A stretch of DNA of 64,000 nt from Dethiosulfatibacter aminovorans DSM 17477 (GCF_900142005.1 NZ_FQZL01000006.1:1-64000), one strand, 5' to 3'. Positions 26,052-36,266 are shown, counted from the stretch's first letter. Translations and numbers: made by a program. Notes: generated by a model from the sequence alone, not told the origin.

Positions 26052-26675
26052 TTGAAAAAATATGGAATTATGGGCGGTACATTTGATCCTATTCATCACG
26101 GACACCTGGTAATAGCAAATGAAGTATTGTCATTGTTTGATCTGGACAAGATAATATTCATACCTACCGGAATGCCGCCCCACAAAATTGTAGAAGGGCT
26201 GACATCTCCATATCACAGGTACATGATGACTCAGTTTGCTACGATGACAAATCCGGATTTTGATGTTTCAGATATTGAAACCAAGAAATCTACGATGTCA
26301 TATACAATAGATACACTTAAAGAATTGATCTCGGGAAATGAGGAAGAAAAGTTTTATTTTATTACAGGAACCGATGCGGTGCTTGATCTTCCTTCCTGGA
26401 AAAATACAGAAGAGATACTTTCGCTATGCACGTTTATTGCCGTTAACAGACCAGGTTATATAGTTGACGGTCTGGATAAGAAAATAAAGGCAATAACCGA
26501 TAAATACGGAGGGGAAATTTATATCACCAAGGCACCCCAGCTCCACATATCATCAACGGACATCAGAAACAGGATAGCTTCCAAAAGGCCTGTCAAATAC
26601 CTTCTGCCGGAAATGGTTGAACAGTACATACTGAAAAACGGTCTCTATCAAGAGATTCAACTGAAATGCCTGTAG
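26052..26675 (+). CDS. nadD: Nicotinate-nucleotide adenylyltransferase
   Basis: Joins nicotinate mononucleotide with ATP in NAD synthesis. 207 residues with the nucleotidyltransferase motif GGTFDPIHHGHL and the C-terminal ISSTDIRNR signature. TTG 26052 is chosen: GGGAGGAG ends 6 bases before it, and the promoter at 25996 lies between this and earlier ATGs. The stop overlaps the next gene by 10 bases. Confidence 0.94.
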   Translation: MKKYGIMGGTFDPIHHGHLVIANEVLSLFDLDKIIFIPTGMPPHKIVEGLTSPYHRYMMTQFATMTNPDFDVSDIETKKSTMSYTIDTLKELISGNEEEKFYFITGTDAVLDLPSWKNTEEILSLCTFIAVNRPGYIVDGLDKKIKAITDKYGGEIYITKAPQLHISSTDIRNRIASKRPVKYLLPEMVEQYILKNGLYQEIQLKCL

Positions 26676-27265
26676 ATATATTCAAGCAACCCTTGATCGA
26701 TTCCATAGGGAGAAAAAGGTTCAGCCATTCCGTGAGAGTTATGAAGACAGCCACGGATATGGCACTTGCATATGGAGTGCCTGTAAACAAAACAAGAATT
26801 GCCGCTATACTTCACGATTGCGGGAGACTCAAGGATTGCAGAAGTCTCATAGAATATTTCAATGAAAGAAACATCATCCTGGATTCCGCTACGTTCTTGA
26901 ATACAAATCTTCATCATGCAGTTTTGGGAAGGTTTTTGGCCTATGACAGATTTTGTATTACAGATATTGATATACTCAATGCCATAAGATATCATACCAC
27001 AGGAAGGGCAAACATGACGATTCTTGAAAAAATAATATATCTGGCTGATGCAATAGAACCCAAGCGTGAATATGAAGGTGTCTGGGAAATAAGAAAGATG
27101 GCAATGGAGGATCTTGATGAAGCCATGATTATGTCCCTTGTCAATACCTGTGGTTACCTGGAAAGAAAAAATACGGAAATACACAAAAATACATTGAAAT
27201 GCCTTGGCTGGCTGGAAAACAAAAGGACAGGAGGAAAAATTGGAAAACAACAGAGAAAAGATTGA
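26666..27265 (+). CDS. yqeK: YqeK-type HD-domain Ap4A hydrolase
   Basis: 199 residues, HD superfamily: RFSHSVRVMKTA, ILHDCGR and HHAVLG supply metal ligands. Members hydrolyse diadenosine tetraphosphate symmetrically. Its position between nadD and rsfS is the standard Firmicute order, and overlaps at both ends indicate translational coupling. Confidence 0.9.
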   Translation: MPVDIFKQPLIDSIGRKRFSHSVRVMKTATDMALAYGVPVNKTRIAAILHDCGRLKDCRSLIEYFNERNIILDSATFLNTNLHHAVLGRFLAYDRFCITDIDILNAIRYHTTGRANMTILEKIIYLADAIEPKREYEGVWEIRKMAMEDLDEAMIMSLVNTCGYLERKNTEIHKNTLKCLGWLENKRTGGKIGKQQRKD

Positions 27266-27608
27266 AACCATACTGAAAGCTTGTGACGAGAAGAAAGCTT
27301 ATTCTTTCAGTGTTATAGATATTTCAAATATATCAACAATAGCAGACTATTTTATAATTTGCTCAGTCAACAACGAGAGACAGGGAGAGGCTGTGGCAGA
27401 TGAAATAATAAACAAAATGTCCAAGATCGGTGTAAAGTTGATACACAAGGAAGGGTATCAAACCAAGAGATGGATACTTCTAGATTACGGATTTGCAGTA
27501 GTGCATATTTTCCACAAGGATGAAAGATATGTATATGACCTTGAAAAGCTATGGTCTGAAGGTACGGATATTGACGTTGAAGATTATGGAATAGAAAACT
27601 GGAATTAA
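27240..27608 (+). CDS. rsfS: Ribosomal silencing factor RsfS
   Basis: 122 residues. Binds L14 and blocks subunit joining during starvation. Signatures: ADYFIICSVNNERQ, EGYQTKRWILLDYG, VHIFHKDERYVYDLEKLW. TTG 27240 has GGAGG 5 bases upstream, better than any ATG. Its stop codon lies within the terminator hairpin. Confidence 0.94.
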   Translation: MENNREKIETILKACDEKKAYSFSVIDISNISTIADYFIICSVNNERQGEAVADEIINKMSKIGVKLIHKEGYQTKRWILLDYGFAVVHIFHKDERYVYDLEKLWSEGTDIDVEDYGIENWN

Positions 27609-27626
27609 TTCCAGTTTTCTTTTTTA
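27594..27626 (+). terminator. Terminator overlapping the rsfS stop
   Basis: GAAAACTGGAATT and its exact reverse complement (27594-27619), then seven T. Confidence 0.88.
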
Positions 27627-27639
27627 AATAAGTTTTTTA

Positions 27640-28902
27640 TTACAGCTTTAATTTTTTGTTTTTTCTGACGCTCCATACCCTAATGGTAAAATAGAGCCGG
27701 AGGAGTAGAATAAGACCGGCAATTGCGAGGAATACCGACAGTATTGTTTTTACAACGATAGCTCTTGTATTTATTGGCGCGAACTCGTCTATTCTAATGG
27801 GGGTATATAGATTGACCGCTCCAATAACCTCATCGTTCAAAAGGAATTCATACTTGCCCATACACTGGTCTTTTTTTATTGGAAGAGTAATTTCATCCAT
27901 AGTGATTCTGCTCGTTATATTTGACGATTCATTCTTTTCTATAACGCTTGAAAAGCTGTCTTCTGTTACGAGAGGAATTTTTTCCACATTGGCACCAATG
28001 ACTTCTGTACTATCCACATATGTATTCGTTTCAACAAGGCCAATTTTTTCAAAATTGCTGAATCCGTAGTCGAGAAGCTTGACAGTGTCTGAATACACTT
28101 CCGTAATATATCCGTCCAGCACTACAGAAATGAGAGTAAGGCCATCCCTTTCGGCAGAGCCTATGAATGTGCTTCCCGCCTGAGGCGTATATCCGGTCTT
28201 CATCCCCGTAGCACCGTCGTATTTGATGTCTCTATACTTGCCGTCGATTATTATCTGGTTGCCATATCCGGTGCCTATAAAGAGTCTGTTTGTGGTATTC
28301 AGAAGTCTTTCATCTTCCTTTATGTTTGTTGCAGGTATTGTATAGTTCTTTTTCTTCACTATGTTTCGAATAACCTCATTCTTGTATGCATACACGGCAA
28401 GCTTTGCAAGATCCGAAGCTGTAGTGTAGTGTGAATCGTCGTGCAGCCCATGGGGATTCACAAAATTTGTATTTGTCATGCCAAGCTCTGCCGCCTTTTC
28501 ATTCATTTTTTCAACAAAGCTTTCTACTGAACCTGCATTGTTTATGGCTATCACTTCCGCTGCATCGTTTGCCGATGGAATCAAAAGGGCGTGAAGCAGT
28601 TCTTCCAGAGTAAGCTTTTCTCCAGGTTCAAGGGCGATATGGCTGCCGTCAATGGTAAAAGGCGTTTCATCATCAACTGTATATACATCGTCAAGATCGC
28701 CGTTTTCAACTGCAATAACTGCAGTCATAAGCTTTGTAAGACTTGCCGGGTATTTTATCCTGTCCGGATATTTGCTGTAAAGTACCTTGCCTGATTCAGC
28801 ATCCACAAGAATTGAAGAATTGCATTCCAGATTATCTATAGCAAAGGAATTAACCATTGTTGTCAATAGCAGTAAAATTATCATAAAAAATATTTTTTTC
28901 AT
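27640..28902 (-). CDS. D-alanyl-D-alanine carboxypeptidase (DacA/DacF type)
   Basis: Low-molecular-weight penicillin-binding protein trimming peptidoglycan stem peptides outside the membrane. 420 residues: signal peptide, SLTK (catalytic Ser) near residue 57, SAND near 110, KTG in GMKTGYTPQAG near 225, a PBP5_C-like beta domain, then a C-terminal membrane segment and basic tail as anchor. GGAGGT on the minus strand at 28912-28907 supports ATG 28902 rather than 28923. Whether it is the vegetative DacA or sporulation DacF/DacB type is unclear. Confidence 0.9.
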   Translation of the reverse strand: MKKIFFMIILLLLTTMVNSFAIDNLECNSSILVDAESGKVLYSKYPDRIKYPASLTKLMTAVIAVENGDLDDVYTVDDETPFTIDGSHIALEPGEKLTLEELLHALLIPSANDAAEVIAINNAGSVESFVEKMNEKAAELGMTNTNFVNPHGLHDDSHYTTASDLAKLAVYAYKNEVIRNIVKKKNYTIPATNIKEDERLLNTTNRLFIGTGYGNQIIIDGKYRDIKYDGATGMKTGYTPQAGSTFIGSAERDGLTLISVVLDGYITEVYSDTVKLLDYGFSNFEKIGLVETNTYVDSTEVIGANVEKIPLVTEDSFSSVIEKNESSNITSRITMDEITLPIKKDQCMGKYEFLLNDEVIGAVNLYTPIRIDEFAPINTRAIVVKTILSVFLAIAGLILLLRLYFTIRVWSVRKNKKLKL

Positions 28903-29037
28903 AAGTACCTCCGAATATGTCAAACATAAAATAGTATACCAAAAAATTAATAAAATTGTAAGTTCTTATTTTTTTTGTTATTATATATAAGTTAGCGAAT
29001 GTTTATTTAGCAAAATTCAGTGAATTGAGGGACTGAT

Positions 29038-29721
29038 ATGGATTATTTGAAGAAGAGGACTTTAGTGGTTATTATTGTTTTAGTGCTTTTAGTGTCTTTT
29101 TTATACGGATTTTATAACCGTGAAACAGGCAATATAGCTGATTCGATTGAAAGAAACGCAAATAATCTTGAAGATGAAGCAATTGAGGACAAATACATCG
29201 ATTCAGAATCACCATCTGAAGATAAGAATAGAGACTTGAATGAAGAAGCTGAATCCTCTGATGAAGCTGAGAATACGATCATATTTGTCGATATCGACGG
29301 CGCTGTAAACAATAGGGGAACATTCCAGCTTCCTGAGGGAACAAGACTGTGCACTCTTATAGAACTGGCAGGTGGACTGACGGAAAATGCCGATACAAGG
29401 TTTATAAACAGGGCAGAAAAACTGCACGACGAGCAAAAGGTGTATATTCCCGAGAAAGGCGAGGAAATCGAGCCTGCTGCTATTGATGCCAGAGAGAATC
29501 CTGTGGATTCAGGCGAAGCCGATGATGGAATGATCAATATCAACACTGCAACAAAATCAGCGCTGGAATCTCTTCCTGGAATAGGCGAAGTCCTGGCAAC
29601 ACGAATTATCGAATACAGGGAAAGCAACGAATGTTTTTCATGCATCGAAGATATTAAAAAAGTATCTGGAATTGCTGAAGGCAGGTTTAATCAGATTAAG
29701 GATTTAATAAAAGTAAAATAA
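29038..29721 (+). CDS. comEA: ComEA-type DNA-binding protein
   Basis: 227 residues: N-terminal membrane anchor (8-25), acidic linker rich in Glu/Asp/Ser (30-80), SLBB beta-grasp domain (about 80-140) and a C-terminal helix-hairpin-helix pair (ININTATKSALESLPGIGEVLATRI). This layout is that of the DNA receptor for transformation. comEB/comEC are not adjacent, so competence in this organism is not shown. GAGG lies upstream of ATG. Confidence 0.9.
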   Translation: MDYLKKRTLVVIIVLVLLVSFLYGFYNRETGNIADSIERNANNLEDEAIEDKYIDSESPSEDKNRDLNEEAESSDEAENTIIFVDIDGAVNNRGTFQLPEGTRLCTLIELAGGLTENADTRFINRAEKLHDEQKVYIPEKGEEIEPAAIDARENPVDSGEADDGMININTATKSALESLPGIGEVLATRIIEYRESNECFSCIEDIKKVSGIAEGRFNQIKDLIKVK

Positions 29722-29761
29722 ATATGGATAGTATGAAAATATTTGATTATAGGAGAAATAT

Positions 29762-30787
29762 ATGAGTATTGAAGATATAAAATTGACTCAAATGACAAAA
29801 AGCTCTGGCTGAGCAGCCAAATTGGGGCCTGACACCCTTGCTCAAGTTTTGAGTAAATTACCAGCTTTTGAAGATGAAAAACTCATCGTAGGTCTTGGAA
29901 AGGCAGACGATGCAGCCGTATATAAAATTGACGAAGACAACTGTATAATACAGACACTGGATTTCTTTACACCCGTTGTCGATGATCCTTATACTTACGG
30001 CCAGATAGCCGCTGCAAATTCACTGAGTGATGTATATTCAATGGGAGGAAAGCCTGTCCTTGCTTTGAATATTGTGTGTTTTCCCGATTGTGTCGATCCT
30101 GAAGTTCTTTCAGAGATACTTAGGGGTGGTGCAGACAAGGTGAAGGAATCCGGTGCGGTTCTGGCAGGGGGGCACTCCGTTGATGATGACGAACCCAAAT
30201 ATGGTCTTTCTGTAATGGGCATAGTTAAGGAGAGTAATGTTCTAATGAACTGTGGAGCCAGGGAAGGAGATATTATAGCAATTTCCAAGCCTTTGGGTCT
30301 TGGCATAGTCAATACTGCCATAAAGGGTGAACTGTGCGATGATAAAACCTACAGGGAAGCTGTGGATATCATGACAACCCTAAACAAGGAGGCAGCTGAA
30401 GCGGCTGTAGCACTTTCGGCAAATGCATGTACTGATATAACAGGATTCGGTCTATTTGGTCACAGTATAGAAATGGCCGACAACAGCGAGGTGGCAATTG
30501 AGTTTGAAATGGATAAAATACCTGTAATAGGAGAAGCGCTGGAATTTGCATCCATGGGACTTATACCTGCAGGAGCATACAGCAACAGGGATTTTTATGG
30601 AAGCAAAATTCAGGAAAACGGATTCTCTGAAGAACTGATAACGGATATTTGTTATGATCCTCAGACTTCAGGTGGACTTCTTGTGTCAATACCTGCAGAA
30701 AACATGGAAAAGATAGAAGAATATGATTTATTTAAAGTGATAGGAAAAGTTGTCAAAAAATCAAAATATAGTCTAATATTGAAATGA
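29762..30787 (+). CDS. selD: Selenide, water dikinase containing selenocysteine
   Basis: Makes selenophosphate from selenide and ATP. The start is ATG 29762 after AGGAG. Codon 17 is TGA (29810-29812) in SSG-U-AAK, exactly where other SelD proteins have the catalytic Cys of the GCGCK motif; the conserved Lys three residues on is kept. The frame then runs on unbroken to 30787, 341 residues in all, the normal length. A hairpin begins at the UGA. Thus this is a Sec-containing SelD, and a plain gene call would start wrongly at 29822. selA and selB follow closely. Confidence 0.95.
29810..29844 (+). promoter_or_regulatory. Putative bacterial SECIS hairpin in selD
   Basis: TGAGCA (29810-29815, including the UGA) pairs perfectly with TGCTCA (29839-29844); inside, GGGG and CCC can form an upper stem with a short loop. 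A stem-loop starting at the Sec codon is what SelB needs in bacteria. Fold not computed. Confidence 0.6.
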
Positions 30788-30797
30788 TGGAGATGAA

Positions 30798-32192
30798 ATG
30801 AAAAAGGACTTGTATAGAAAAATTCCAAAAGTGGATTCCATGATTGAAAAAGAGGAATTCAAAACCTATTTAAATAAAATTGACCAGAAAATAGTAGTGG
30901 GAATCATAAGGAAGCATCTGGATGACATAAGAAGTGAAATATCCAGGACAGATGATTTGAAGACGCTGGAATCAAGAGTTGAAAACATAGATAATGACAT
31001 TATAGACAAACTGGAAGACCTTTATAGAAGCAATTTAAGAAGGGTCATAAACTGTACCGGGGTAGTTGTTCATACCAATCTGGGAAGATCAGTTTTTTCA
31101 GAGGAAATATTTAATGAAATAAAGGATGTTCTGACTCATTATACAAACCTTGAATATGATCTTTCTAAAGGTGAAAGAGGATCCAGATATGATATTGTTG
31201 AAGATGTAATCTGTCTCCTGACAGGAGCAGAAGCGGCTTTGGTCGTAAACAACAATGCAGCTGCTGTCATTCTTGCACTTAATACGCTTTCATCAGGAAG
31301 GGAAGCCATTGTTTCAAGGGGAGAACTTGTTGAAATTGGCGGCAGCTTCAGAGTTCCAGAGGTTATGAGAATGGGGGGCGCCCAGCTTGTGGAAGTGGGA
31401 ACAACCAACAGAACTCATCTTGAGGATTTTGAAAATGCCATAGGTGAAAATACCGGAGTAATTCTTAAGGTTCATACCAGCAACTACAAGGTAATAGGAT
31501 TTTCAAAGAGTGTTGATTCTGCTGATCTTGTAAAGTTAGGAAGGGAAAAGGGCATGATTGTAATGGAGGACCTGGGAAGTGGAACCATGGTGGATTTAAG
31601 CAAGTTTGGCATAACTTACGAACCGACGGTGCATGAATGTGTAAGGAAGGGCTTGGATATTGTAACATTCAGCGGAGACAAGCTTCTGGGAGGCCCACAG
31701 GCAGGAATAATTCTTGGCAAAAAGGAACTCATTGATAAAATGAAAAAAAACCAGCTTACCAGGGCGCTAAGAGTGGACAAGTTTACACTTGCATCACTGG
31801 AAAGCATCTTCAGGAAATATCTTCTTGAATCAAAGGCCTTAAAGGATATTCCAACACTTAGAATGATTATACAAACCGAAGAGGAAATCAAGCTTAAGGC
31901 TGAAAAGCTTTATAATATGATTAAGGAAAAAAATCCCCATGCAAATATCAAAATAGAGAAATGCAATTCAAAAATTGGAGGAGGGTCGTTGCCTGAAGAA
32001 CTTCTTGACAGCTATGCTGTTGCTCTTTATCCTGAGAAAACCAATGCTGCAAGGATAGACAGGGACTTCAGAAATCTGGAAATACCCATTGTTGCAAGGA
32101 TTAACGAAGACAGGGTTATACTTGACATGAGGACTGTCTTGGATGATGATTATGAAATCATAGCAGAAGAAGTCAATAGAATACTAAAGTGA
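30798..32192 (+). CDS. selA: L-seryl-tRNA(Sec) selenium transferase
   Basis: PLP enzyme converting seryl-tRNA-Sec to selenocysteyl-tRNA-Sec using selenophosphate from SelD. 464 residues, normal length. NCTGVVVHTNLGRS near residue 85 and VTFSGDKLLGGPQAG with the PLP lysine near residue 295 are the signatures. It begins 10 bases after selD; selB starts 11 bases after its stop, so the three form one operon. Confidence 0.96.
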   Translation: MKKDLYRKIPKVDSMIEKEEFKTYLNKIDQKIVVGIIRKHLDDIRSEISRTDDLKTLESRVENIDNDIIDKLEDLYRSNLRRVINCTGVVVHTNLGRSVFSEEIFNEIKDVLTHYTNLEYDLSKGERGSRYDIVEDVICLLTGAEAALVVNNNAAAVILALNTLSSGREAIVSRGELVEIGGSFRVPEVMRMGGAQLVEVGTTNRTHLEDFENAIGENTGVILKVHTSNYKVIGFSKSVDSADLVKLGREKGMIVMEDLGSGTMVDLSKFGITYEPTVHECVRKGLDIVTFSGDKLLGGPQAGIILGKKELIDKMKKNQLTRALRVDKFTLASLESIFRKYLLESKALKDIPTLRMIIQTEEEIKLKAEKLYNMIKEKNPHANIKIEKCNSKIGGGSLPEELLDSYAVALYPEKTNAARIDRDFRNLEIPIVARINEDRVILDMRTVLDDDYEIIAEEVNRILK

Positions 32193-32203
32193 CAGGTGAA
32201 AAT

Positions 32204-34090
32204 ATGAAAAACATTATTATAGGTACTGCAGGACATATAGACCATGGTAAAACGACATTGATAAAAGCTCTTACGGGACATGACACCGACAGGCTCAAGG
32301 AGGAAAAGGAGAGAGGGATAACCATAGATCTTGGATTTTCTTTCTTTGAACTATCAAACGGCGACAAGGTAGGTATTATTGATGTTCCCGGACATGAAAA
32401 GTTTTTGAACAACATGCTATCGGGTGTTGTCGGCATGGATTTCATACTGTTTGTTGTTGCAGCCGACGAAGGAGTAATGCCTCAAACGGTTGAACATCTT
32501 AATATTCTCAATTTGGTTGGAATAAAGAACGGCATCATTGTAATAACAAAAAAAGACATAGTGGATGAAGAAATGCTTGAGCTTGTAGTTGACGACATCA
32601 AAGAAAATTTCTCAAATACTTTTTTGGAAAATGCTCCCGTTGTTGAAGTTTCTTCAAAGACTGGTGATGGAATTGAAAAGTTGAAGACAATGATAAACGA
32701 ATATTCTGAAAAGGTGGTCCCCAGGGATGACAACAAACCTTTCAGGCTTCCCGTGGACAGGGTTTTTACACTTAAGGGGATAGGAACAGTAGTTACGGGA
32801 ACAATAATTGAAGGAAGTGTGAATCTGAATGACGAGCTGTCGCTTTATCCATATGAGATGCCTGCAAAAGTAAGAAACATACAGGTCCATGGAGTTGATG
32901 TGGACAGGGCTTTAGCGGGACAGAGAGCGGCAATAAATATTTCATCCCTTTCAAAGTCTGATATAAGACGTGGAGATTTGCTGGCAGAAAAGGACAGTGT
33001 ATTCAGAAGCAATATTATTGATGTTGAATTGAAAAATCTGGACGATTCCATAAGAACTATAAAGAATGGCAGCAAGGTGCATTTCTTCGTAGGGACAAAG
33101 GAAACTGTAGGTGCGGTTATTCTTTTTGGCAAAAAGGAACTGAATCCCGGTGAAATGGCAACTGCACAGATTAGATTTGATGAAGATATTTCAGTGAAAT
33201 TTGGTGACCGTTTTATTGTAAGATTTTATTCTCCACTTGAAACAATAGGCGGAGGAAGGATCCTGGATCCCATTGCAAGAAGACACAAGACCAGCAGTAA
33301 AACAGCAATAAAATCTTCAATCACTAAATCCGGAGATGATTTCAAGGATATAATATATGAATTCATAAGGGAAAAAGCTATTTCGGTGGAAAAAAATGAC
33401 CTATACAAAATTTTTTCCATGGAGATTTCACAGCTGGAGAACATACTTGAGCAACTGGTGGAATCGGGAAGAATAAGATGTTATGAGGACAATCGAAAGG
33501 AATTGTACATGACGTCTGAAAATTATGGAAAGATAAAGAATGACGTATTGTCAAAAGTTAAGGAGTACCACAACCGCTTTAATCTTAAGCCCGGCATAAA
33601 CAAGGAGACTCTCACGAGCTCCATTTCCGGCGAAATGGACAATTCTATCTTTAACAAGGTCCTAAGAGACATGGAGAATGAATCGCTTATTGAAATGCAG
33701 AATGAGTTTATCAGGTTATATGGTTATTCACCTGAGTTGTCAGATGAACAGAGCTCAATACTGGGAAAAGTATCGATGCTTCTTCAAGAGGATGATATGA
33801 TTGTTAAAAAAGAAAATATAAAGGAAATTGATCGGGATTTGTCTATACTTGAATATCTCCAATCAGATGGAGTCGTTTCAGTTATAAGCAATGAATATGT
33901 TATCAAAAACGAGTATATAGACACAATAAAAGATAAAACATCAGAATATATACAAAAAAATGGAACAATATCCGTGGCGGAAATTAGGGACTTATTGAAA
34001 ACCAACAGAAACAAGGCAGTGATCGTCTTGGAATATCTTGATAAAATTAAGTTTACTAAACGGGTGGATAATGATAGAATTCTGTGGTAA
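32204..34090 (+). CDS. selB: Selenocysteine-specific elongation factor
   Basis: 628-residue GTPase that brings Sec-tRNA to UGA codons with a SECIS. N-terminal G domain: GTAGHIDHGKTTLIKAL, DVPGHEKF, ITKKD; then EF-Tu-like domains 2 and 3 and, from about residue 370, winged-helix repeats that bind the SECIS RNA. AGGTGA precedes ATG 32204, which is preferred to GTG 32189. Confidence 0.95.
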   Translation: MKNIIIGTAGHIDHGKTTLIKALTGHDTDRLKEEKERGITIDLGFSFFELSNGDKVGIIDVPGHEKFLNNMLSGVVGMDFILFVVAADEGVMPQTVEHLNILNLVGIKNGIIVITKKDIVDEEMLELVVDDIKENFSNTFLENAPVVEVSSKTGDGIEKLKTMINEYSEKVVPRDDNKPFRLPVDRVFTLKGIGTVVTGTIIEGSVNLNDELSLYPYEMPAKVRNIQVHGVDVDRALAGQRAAINISSLSKSDIRRGDLLAEKDSVFRSNIIDVELKNLDDSIRTIKNGSKVHFFVGTKETVGAVILFGKKELNPGEMATAQIRFDEDISVKFGDRFIVRFYSPLETIGGGRILDPIARRHKTSSKTAIKSSITKSGDDFKDIIYEFIREKAISVEKNDLYKIFSMEISQLENILEQLVESGRIRCYEDNRKELYMTSENYGKIKNDVLSKVKEYHNRFNLKPGINKETLTSSISGEMDNSIFNKVLRDMENESLIEMQNEFIRLYGYSPELSDEQSSILGKVSMLLQEDDMIVKKENIKEIDRDLSILEYLQSDGVVSVISNEYVIKNEYIDTIKDKTSEYIQKNGTISVAEIRDLLKTNRNKAVIVLEYLDKIKFTKRVDNDRILW

Positions 34091-34097
34091 ACAAAAA

Positions 34098-34127
34098 TTA
34101 TCAATTTGGTATAAAATGATTTATAAT
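34098..34127 (+). promoter_or_regulatory. Promoter of the two-component operon
   Basis: TTATCA (34098-34103), 18-base spacer, TATAAT (34122-34127), just after the selB stop. Confidence 0.6.
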
Positions 34128-34155
34128 AGTAATAACAATACAACGAGGTGAAAAT

Positions 34156-34848
34156 ATGAATAACAAGATATTGATTGTAGACGATGAGCCGTTATTGGTA
34201 AAGGGGTTGAAATATAGTCTTGAGCAGGATGGATACTCAACGGAAGTTGCATATGACGGAAAAGAAGCTTTGGAAAAACACAACAGGGAAAAATTTGACA
34301 TAATAATTCTGGATCTTATGCTTCCTGAAATTGACGGATTGGAAGTATGTCAAAGAATAAGGGAAAGGTCAGATGTTCCGATCATCATGCTAACTGCTAA
34401 AGGCGAAGATATGAATAAGATATTGGGACTTGAATACGGAGCAGACGACTACATGACAAAACCATTCAATATACTTGAACTTAAGGCCAGGATAAAGGCT
34501 ATATTGAGAAGGTCCAATTCCAAGGAGGCAAAGCTTGGAGAACAGATCATTTATGTAGATGATTTCATTATCAATACCCTTGGAAGAAAGGTTACAGTAA
34601 ACGGCAAGGAAATAAACCTTACAGCCAAGGAGTTTGATTTGCTTATACTTCTGGCAACAAATCCCGGAAAAGTATTTACCAGAGAGGAACTGCTGGAGAT
34701 AATCTGGGGTTATGAATATTTCGGAGACTTGAGGACTGTTGATGTCCATGTAAGGAGACTTAGGGAAAAGATAGAGAAGGATTCCAACAATTATGAGTAT
34801 ATCCTGACCAAATGGGGAGTTGGCTACTATTTTAGGAATAGAATTTAA
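34156..34848 (+). CDS. OmpR/PhoB-family response regulator
   Basis: 230 residues: receiver domain with acidic pocket VDDE and phospho-acceptor Asp53 in ILDLMLPEIDG, KPF lysine near 102, then a winged-helix DNA-binding domain (about 130-228) ending TKWGVGYYF. It closely resembles the WalR/YycF branch, but no walHIJ-type neighbours are present, so target genes are unknown. Its 3' end overlaps the kinase gene. Confidence 0.92.
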   Translation: MNNKILIVDDEPLLVKGLKYSLEQDGYSTEVAYDGKEALEKHNREKFDIIILDLMLPEIDGLEVCQRIRERSDVPIIMLTAKGEDMNKILGLEYGADDYMTKPFNILELKARIKAILRRSNSKEAKLGEQIIYVDDFIINTLGRKVTVNGKEINLTAKEFDLLILLATNPGKVFTREELLEIIWGYEYFGDLRTVDVHVRRLREKIEKDSNNYEYILTKWGVGYYFRNRI

Positions 34849-36256
34849 GAATAGATTTGTAAGTTTTAGGTGGAAGATGCTTTCCACCTATTTGTTGCTT
34901 ATAGTAATATTATTCATATTACTGACAAGCCTGATACCGCAGTACGTATTGAGTTGGCAGCTGGAATTCAGAAAGAAGAATCTGGAAATGTCGTGCAGGG
35001 AAATAGGCCAGGAAATCGACTACTATCTGCATAATTATGATGCGGCCCTTTATAGTACCTATTTTGACAATGTTACCCAACAATATTCGAAATCAATTGA
35101 TTCAAGAATCATGATATATGACAAGTTCGGCAGAATACTATCCGATTCCAACAATCAGTTCAAATTCAGAAATATCAATTTGGAAGAGATAAATTCATCT
35201 CTTGACGGAAATGTATACTGGAATGAATACTATTTCAACGACATTGGAAATGTAATGTATATTTCGGTACCGGTCAAATATGAGAATGAAGTCAATGGTG
35301 GAATATTCATATCAAATTCCATCAACGACCTTTACGGCAACCTTGAGGATATCAACAATACGATAAGGATGATTGTCCTGATTGAAGGCATACTGATAAT
35401 TATCGGTATCATACTGATATCAAATCATTTCCTCAGACCAATAAACAAGTTTTATCCGGTAATAAGCAAGCTTTCCAACGGGGAATTCGGAGACAAGGTC
35501 GATGTGAAATCCAATGATGAATTCAAGGTTCTTGCCAATTCATTCAACAGCATGAGCGTCAAGCTCAACGAAGTTGAACTGCAAAGAAAGGAGTTTGTGG
35601 GAAATGTGTCCCATGAGTTGAAAACTCCCTTGTCATCCATCAAATTGTTGTCTGAAAGCCTTCTCTTGCAGGATGAAGTTGAAGAAGATGTTTACAGGGA
35701 ATTTCTTATGGACATTAACAACGAGGTTGACAGACTGAACAGGATCGTAACGGAACTTCTTGCCCTGGTGGATATGGATAAAAAGCAACTGGTCCTGGAT
35801 TATCAGCCTGCATATCTTAATTATCTGATTGAAAAGATTATTGAACAGCTGAAACCTCTAGCAGACCAGAAACACATACGTTTAAATTTCTTTGAAGATG
35901 ACAGTATACAGATAAATATTGACAAGGGCAAGATAAAACAGGCACTGATCAACATAGTACACAATGCAATCAAATATACCAGGGATGGCGGCAAGGTGGA
36001 CATAAGGGTTTACAGGGAAAAGGATTTTGCCATCGTAAGCATAAAGGATACTGGTGTAGGAATATCTGAAGACAATCTTCAGTATATTTTTGACAGGTTT
36101 TACAGGGCGGACAAGGCCAGGTCCAGAAATACGGGAGGTACGGGGCTTGGACTTTCAATATCAAAGCAGATTGTAAACCTTCATCATGGAACAATCAGTG
36201 TAAGGAGCAAACTGGATGAAGGTACTGAGTTTTATATCAGTCTTCCTATTGTATAA
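34820..36256 (+). CDS. Membrane sensor histidine kinase
   Basis: About 478 residues: TM1 (21-42), extracytoplasmic sensor (43-182), TM2 (183-205), HAMP, HisKA with phospho-His265 in NVSHELKTPL, and ATPase with NIVHNAIKYT, DTGVGIS and GGTGLGLS. Partner of the regulator it overlaps. The start is uncertain: TTG 34820 has a poor ribosome site and ATG 34877 has AGGTGG only 3 bases away and would trim the cytoplasmic N-terminus. Sensor ligand unknown. Confidence 0.88.
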   Translation: MATILGIEFKNRFVSFRWKMLSTYLLLIVILFILLTSLIPQYVLSWQLEFRKKNLEMSCREIGQEIDYYLHNYDAALYSTYFDNVTQQYSKSIDSRIMIYDKFGRILSDSNNQFKFRNINLEEINSSLDGNVYWNEYYFNDIGNVMYISVPVKYENEVNGGIFISNSINDLYGNLEDINNTIRMIVLIEGILIIIGIILISNHFLRPINKFYPVISKLSNGEFGDKVDVKSNDEFKVLANSFNSMSVKLNEVELQRKEFVGNVSHELKTPLSSIKLLSESLLLQDEVEEDVYREFLMDINNEVDRLNRIVTELLALVDMDKKQLVLDYQPAYLNYLIEKIIEQLKPLADQKHIRLNFFEDDSIQINIDKGKIKQALINIVHNAIKYTRDGGKVDIRVYREKDFAIVSIKDTGVGISEDNLQYIFDRFYRADKARSRNTGGTGLGLSISKQIVNLHHGTISVRSKLDEGTEFYISLPIV

Positions 36257-36266
36257 GGAGTTTTCA

